From positions 1,240,001 to 1,304,000 of the forward strand of contig NZ_CP046444.1 in the NCBI RefSeq assembly GCF_014083945.1: a stretch of 64,000 bases of DNA, written 5' to 3'. Below are positions 60,913 through 64,000 of the stretch, one piece after another. The notes beneath the pieces are model-generated. The model made no database searches, was not told where the DNA came from, and saw nothing but the letters and a program-made list of their open reading frames with translations. A program made the translations under genes and the position numbers. Positions within the stretch are counted from its first letter, which is position 1; the number at the start of each line of letters is the position of its first letter. This DNA comes from Granulicella sp. 5B5. Lineage in GTDB: Bacteria > Acidobacteriota > Terriglobia > Terriglobales > Acidobacteriaceae.

Positions 60913-62064
60913 ATGCCGACCGCATCCACTCCTTGTAGCCCCTTACCAAACCAGCCTACGCGCAGGTCTTTTCTGCGCCTTGCCGGCCTTGCGGCCACGC
61001 TGCCTGTTCTGAGCGAAGGCCACCTGGCCTGGGCCTCTATGCGTGAATCGGGGATTGCGCCCGCCCTGGACCCTACAAAGGCGGTGATGATCAACGCCAA
61101 TGAGAACCCGCTGGGGCCCTGCGCCGCAGCCATCGCGGCCATCAACCGCAGCGCGCACTTCGGCGGCCGCTACGATCCCAACGGTGACTACGAAGAGATG
61201 TTCACGGTCTTCCCGAAGGTGCTGGATGTGCCGAAGAACTATGTGAAGGTCTACGCCGGCTCCAGCGATCCGCTGCAGTTCGCCGTGCTCGCCTACACGT
61301 CTAAGGACAAGCCGTATGTGACTGCCGATCCCTCCTACGAGGCAGGCATGGTGGCGGCCAAGTCCGGCGGAGCGGCTGTGATCAAAGTGCCGCTGACCCC
61401 AACCCACGCGCACGATGTGAAGGCGATGGTGGCAGCCAGCCCCAACGCCGGCCTTCTCTACATCTGCAACCCGAACAACCCGACCGGAACGCTGACGCCG
61501 AAAGCAGACATCCTGTGGGCGCTGCAGAACAAGCCGAAGGGGTCGATCCTGCTTATCGATGAGGCGTATATCCACTTTGCCGGGGTGCCGGACAGCCTGG
61601 ACCTGGTCAGGGCGCATCAGGATGTGATCGTGCTGCGGACGTTCTCGAAGGTCTACGGCATGGCAGGCATTCGTTGCGGCGCGGCGATTGGGCGGCCCGA
61701 TCTGCTGGCCAGGCTGGATGCCTACGGCCAGAACCCCCTGCCCATCACCGGCCTTACCGCCGCCGTGGCCAGCCTGAAGGACACGGAGTTGGTGCCAACG
61801 CGGCGCAAGATCGTCGCCGACACAAGGAACGACACCTTCGCGTGGCTGAAGGAGAAGGGATACAAGTTCATCCCGTCGGTGTCGAACTGCTTCATGATCG
61901 ACACGGACAAGCCCGGCAAGCAGGTGATCGCGGCGATGGCTGCGAAGAACGTGTTCATCGGGCGGACGTGGCCGATCTGGCCGAACTCCGTGCGCATTAC
62001 CGTAGGCACACCAGCGGAGATGGCGGCGTTCAAGACGGCGTTCGCCGAGGTGATGTCCGCGTAA
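60913..62064 (+). CDS. Tat-exported HisC-like aminotransferase
   Basis: A 383-residue PLP aminotransferase (fold type I) of the histidinol-phosphate aminotransferase group: INANENPLGPCAAAIAAINR, YAGSSDPLQFAVLAYTS, ICNPNNPTGTLTPKADI, LLIDEAYIHFAG, and TFSKVYGMAGIRCG with the PLP lysine at about 246. The N-terminus has a twin-arginine signal, TRRSFLRLAGLAATLPVLSE, with ASM as possible cleavage zone. HisC itself is cytosolic, so a periplasmic PLP enzyme is unexpected; Tat carries folded, cofactor-loaded proteins. The substrate may be an aromatic amino acid or a histidinol-phosphate-like compound. The ATG at 60913 has AGGAG upstream. Confidence 0.85.
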   Translation: MPTASTPCSPLPNQPTRRSFLRLAGLAATLPVLSEGHLAWASMRESGIAPALDPTKAVMINANENPLGPCAAAIAAINRSAHFGGRYDPNGDYEEMFTVFPKVLDVPKNYVKVYAGSSDPLQFAVLAYTSKDKPYVTADPSYEAGMVAAKSGGAAVIKVPLTPTHAHDVKAMVAASPNAGLLYICNPNNPTGTLTPKADILWALQNKPKGSILLIDEAYIHFAGVPDSLDLVRAHQDVIVLRTFSKVYGMAGIRCGAAIGRPDLLARLDAYGQNPLPITGLTAAVASLKDTELVPTRRKIVADTRNDTFAWLKEKGYKFIPSVSNCFMIDTDKPGKQVIAAMAAKNVFIGRTWPIWPNSVRITVGTPAEMAAFKTAFAEVMSA

Positions 62065-62135
62065 GAAGCAGTAGAGGGAGTAGAGCAGTGGAGGAGTAGA
62101 AGAGTAGAGACGGTCTACTCCTCTGCTGCTTTGCC

Positions 62136-63029
62136 TCAAGCGGCTTTGTAGCGGCCGAGCTCCTTGACCATGCCGCAGTGCGGCAGCAGAGCGGCAATGG
62201 CGCGGTCGGCCATGGCTGCGTCGGCGATGCGGAGATCGACGTAGAAAACATACTCCCAAGGCTTGCCGGGCACGGGGCGGGACTCGATCTGCGTGAGGTC
62301 CACACCGGCGTCGGCGAGCGCCTGCAACGCCTTGACGAGAGTGCCGGGGCGGTGTTCGACGGCGAAGGCCACACTCATCTTGTCCGGCGGTGGCAGCGCG
62401 GGGTCGCGCGCGTCGGTAGCGCGGCGAACGAGATGGAAGCGCGTGTAGTTCTGCACGTGGTCCTCGATGCCGCGCACGAGGATCTCCGCGCCGTACTCTT
62501 CCGCGGCGAGTTCAGGTGCGATGCCGGCGGTGTCGCGAAGTCGTTCGGCCATGACGTGCTTGACGCTGCCCGCGGTGTCGTAGAACGGCGTGGCGCGTGC
62601 CTTGCGTGTGGCCGTCAACGCGGAGAGATAGCGGCGGCATTGACTGAGCGCGACAGGGTGACTGAGGACGACCTTGATGTCGTCGAGCATGACGCCGGGC
62701 GCGGCGATGAGGTTGTGGCGAATGCGGAGCAGGCTCTCGCGCTCGATGCGCACGGGCTGCTCCATGAGCAAATCGTAGTGCTCGGCGACAGAGCCGTGCA
62801 GGCTGTTTTCGATAGGCAGCACGGCGGCGTCGACGCGGCCCTGCACGACGGCGGCGACGACCTCGGCCGATACGCTGCACGGCACGATGTCGATGGTTCC
62901 CAGCATCTCCAGCGCGGCCATGTGGCTGTTCGAGCCACGCTCGCCCTGGATGGCGATGCGTAAGACTTCGGTGTCGCGGGTTGCCTCGTCGCCCGCCTTA
63001 TTTTTCGCTTCTTCCTGTGTGTCTGTCAT
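62136..63029 (-). CDS. pheA: Prephenate dehydratase
   Basis: A 297-residue monofunctional enzyme that turns prephenate into phenylpyruvate. The dehydratase domain has RIAIQGERGSNSHMAALEML, VLPIENSLHGSVAEHYDLL, LSHPVALSQCRRYL, TPFYDTAGSVKHV, and the Thr-Arg-Phe motif in QNYTRFHLVRR. A C-terminal ACT domain (VEHRPGTLVKALQALADAGV, LTQIESRPVPGKPWEYVFYV) with the ESRP motif points to feedback control by phenylalanine. The start is ATG 63029; a GTG at 63056 is an alternative. Convergent with the aminotransferase gene. Confidence 0.95.
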   Translation of the reverse strand: MTDTQEEAKNKAGDEATRDTEVLRIAIQGERGSNSHMAALEMLGTIDIVPCSVSAEVVAAVVQGRVDAAVLPIENSLHGSVAEHYDLLMEQPVRIERESLLRIRHNLIAAPGVMLDDIKVVLSHPVALSQCRRYLSALTATRKARATPFYDTAGSVKHVMAERLRDTAGIAPELAAEEYGAEILVRGIEDHVQNYTRFHLVRRATDARDPALPPPDKMSVAFAVEHRPGTLVKALQALADAGVDLTQIESRPVPGKPWEYVFYVDLRIADAAMADRAIAALLPHCGMVKELGRYKAA

Positions 63030-63186
63030 TCGTGCAGACTTCTCCCGCTTGCCCACCTGGATCAGGACAACCTCGTTGCTCTATGCGGCAACTTACCATA
63101 CTGTGCGCCATACGCGCGCGATTTCACAAATTGAGTGCTTCCGCGCAGCAAGTAGCTAAGGACGCACACAAAGGGGGTTCGGACTT

Positions 63187-63336
63187 ATGCTCTGGACCAT
63201 TACTGTCATTCTCGTCTTGCTTTGGCTCGTCGGCTTTATAGGCTTCCCCGCGCTGGGTATGTGGGTGCATTTGCTTCTGCTGCTCGCGCTGATCTCGCTG
63301 ATCTTCAACCTGATCAGCGGCCGCCGCGCCTTATAG
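63187..63336 (+). CDS. lmo0937-type small membrane protein
   Basis: A 49-residue peptide with two hydrophobic segments: LWTITVILVLLWLVGFIGF and MWVHLLLLLALISLIFNLI, ending SGRRAL. The pattern (LWxIxVILxxLWLxG then LLLxxAxIxLIxxLISGRR) matches the lmo0937/DUF5670 family found in many bacteria, often in stress regulons. It lies 73 bp upstream of a CsbD-family gene on the same strand, which fits a shared stress role. It is too short for ordinary gene callers. Confidence 0.85.
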   Translation: MLWTITVILVLLWLVGFIGFPALGMWVHLLLLLALISLIFNLISGRRAL

Positions 63337-63409
63337 CCATTGGGCCTGCAAGGTCATCTTCGATTCTTTGATTCATTCACTCTCTCTAACGCACTAAAGG
63401 AGTATCGCC

Positions 63410-63706
63410 ATGTCAACCAACACTCTGCACGGAAAGATCGATGAAGGCACCGGCAAGCTGAAGCAGTCTGTCGGCGAGGTGACCGGCAACGAAAAGCTCG
63501 CCAACGCAGGTGCGGCGCAACAGATCAAGGGCCATGTGGAACAGGCCTGGGGTTCGGTGAAGGATGCCGTGAAGGACTCCCATGACCGCCACAAGCCGGA
63601 GATGGACCAGCATGCGCACAACGTACGCGAGTCGCTGGTGAACGCCGCGCAGAACGTAAAGGACCATGTTCAGCATGCGGTCGATCCGAAGAACAAGAAC
63701 ATCTAG
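63410..63706 (+). CDS. CsbD-family stress protein
   Basis: A 98-residue hydrophilic protein with the CsbD repeat core: LHGKIDEGTGKLKQSVGEVT and NEKLANAGAAQQIKGHVEQA. A second half has KDAVKDSHDRHKPEMDQHAH and a basic end. CsbD proteins are induced by general stress (sigma-B in Bacillus); the biochemical role is unknown. AAAGGAG precedes the ATG. It follows the lmo0937-type gene and ends in a strong terminator. Confidence 0.9.
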   Translation: MSTNTLHGKIDEGTGKLKQSVGEVTGNEKLANAGAAQQIKGHVEQAWGSVKDAVKDSHDRHKPEMDQHAHNVRESLVNAAQNVKDHVQHAVDPKNKNI

Positions 63707-63764
63707 AGGTAAGGAGTGGGAGTAAGGAGTAGAAGAGACCTCGCTTACTCAAACTCTTATAAAA

Positions 63765-63797
63765 CGAAGGCCCGCTCACGAGCGGGCCTTCGTCCTT
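63765..63797 (+). terminator. Rho-independent terminator after the CsbD gene
   Basis: CGAAGGCCCGCTC (63765-63777) pairs perfectly with GAGCGGGCCTTCG (63780-63792), followed by TCCTTCT. It lies 58 bp past the stop. Confidence 0.8.
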
Positions 63798-63913
63798 CTA
63801 CCAGGTGCATAGTTCCAGCATTTGGTAGTGCACTTTATACAAAGGCTGGAAAGAGGCACTATGCTCCGAGCTCAAGTCCCACTTTTCTATTCCCCACTCC
63901 CTATTCCCTGCCT

Positions 63914-64000
63914 CTAAGACGTCGGCTTATCCGGCACATCCATCCGTGCGCAGAACTCATCCAGAAACCGCGCGCTGTAATCATCCAGCAGCGTCTTCAC
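63914..64000 (-). CDS. C-terminal fragment of an unidentified protein
   Basis: The right edge cuts a minus-strand gene. Twenty-eight codons are visible, ending DEFCARMDVPDKPTS with TAG at 63914-63916. Reading is open to the window end. The piece is too short to name. Confidence 0.55.
   Translation of the reverse strand: MKTLLDDYSARFLDEFCARMDVPDKPTS

Noticed and set aside
60943..62259. 438-codon minus frame opposite the aminotransferase
   Set aside because: Arg/His-rich shadow spanning a gene with clear PLP motifs on the plus strand.
1..64000. tRNA, rRNA, CRISPR, prophage or complete IS element
   Set aside because: No T-loop/acceptor patterns, regularly spaced direct repeats, integrase or transposase motifs were seen.

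Overview
The window is GC-rich, densely coded chromosomal DNA. It most likely comes from an acidobacterium of the Terriglobia/Acidobacteriaceae type (Granulicella, Edaphobacter, Terriglobus). The indicators are an Oar-like TonB-dependent receptor with an N-terminal carboxypeptidase-regulatory-like domain, a DUF5916 outer-membrane protein, an S53 peptidase, a CocE/NonD esterase, and families of small palindromic repeats between genes. I saw no tRNA, rRNA, CRISPR array, prophage or complete insertion sequence. Genus assignment is inference.

Layout. 1-5.1 kb: ureide (allantoin) catabolism, with a cut-off allantoate amidohydrolase, a frameshifted ureidoglycine aminohydrolase, a ureidoglycolate amidohydrolase-like enzyme that carries repeat DNA inside its reading frame, and an aldehyde dehydrogenase. 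5.1-8.3 kb: DUF4199 membrane protein, GAF-PAS histidine kinase and a membrane-anchored LuxR-type regulator. 8.7-18.9 kb (minus strand): MscS channel, Oar-like receptor, frameshifted exported beta-strand protein, CocE/NonD hydrolase, CDGSH protein, UBP zinc finger, VOC protein and RNase PH. 19.3-22.5 kb: short histidine kinase, NtrC-like regulator with an altered sigma-54 loop, and a pseudo-receiver protein. 22.6-26.8 kb: LacD-type aldolase, acyltransferase-3 and Tat-exported amidase.

27.1-43.8 kb holds the translation genes in two blocks: ylxP-rbfA-nrnA, then rimP-nusA-infB about 9 kb further on. Between them lie a GT39-type glycosyltransferase, two GNATs, an alkyltransferase-like protein, guaB and an S9 peptidase. 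43.9-50.5 kb: S53 peptidase, DUF5916 protein, Xaa-Pro aminopeptidase-like protein and two small membrane proteins, one of only 57 residues. 50.5-57.6 kb (minus strand): a type II secretion/type IV pilus-like operon (gspF, gspE, pilM, pilN, pilO, PilP/GspC-like, unusual pseudopilin) with no secretin in view. 57.7-64 kb: erpA, two small membrane proteins, gnd, a Tat-exported HisC-like aminotransferase, pheA, an lmo0937-type peptide, a CsbD protein and the tail of one more gene.

The most unusual signal is the set of hairpin repeats. Four exact 57-bp-length elements show compensatory stem changes. Another family is built on a stem-C(TTYA)G-stem unit. Both hairpin types occur in frame inside the ureidoglycolate amidohydrolase gene, which resembles the palindromic protein-coding insertions described in Rickettsia. 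Start choices below rest on visible ribosome-binding sites; no searches or computations were run.
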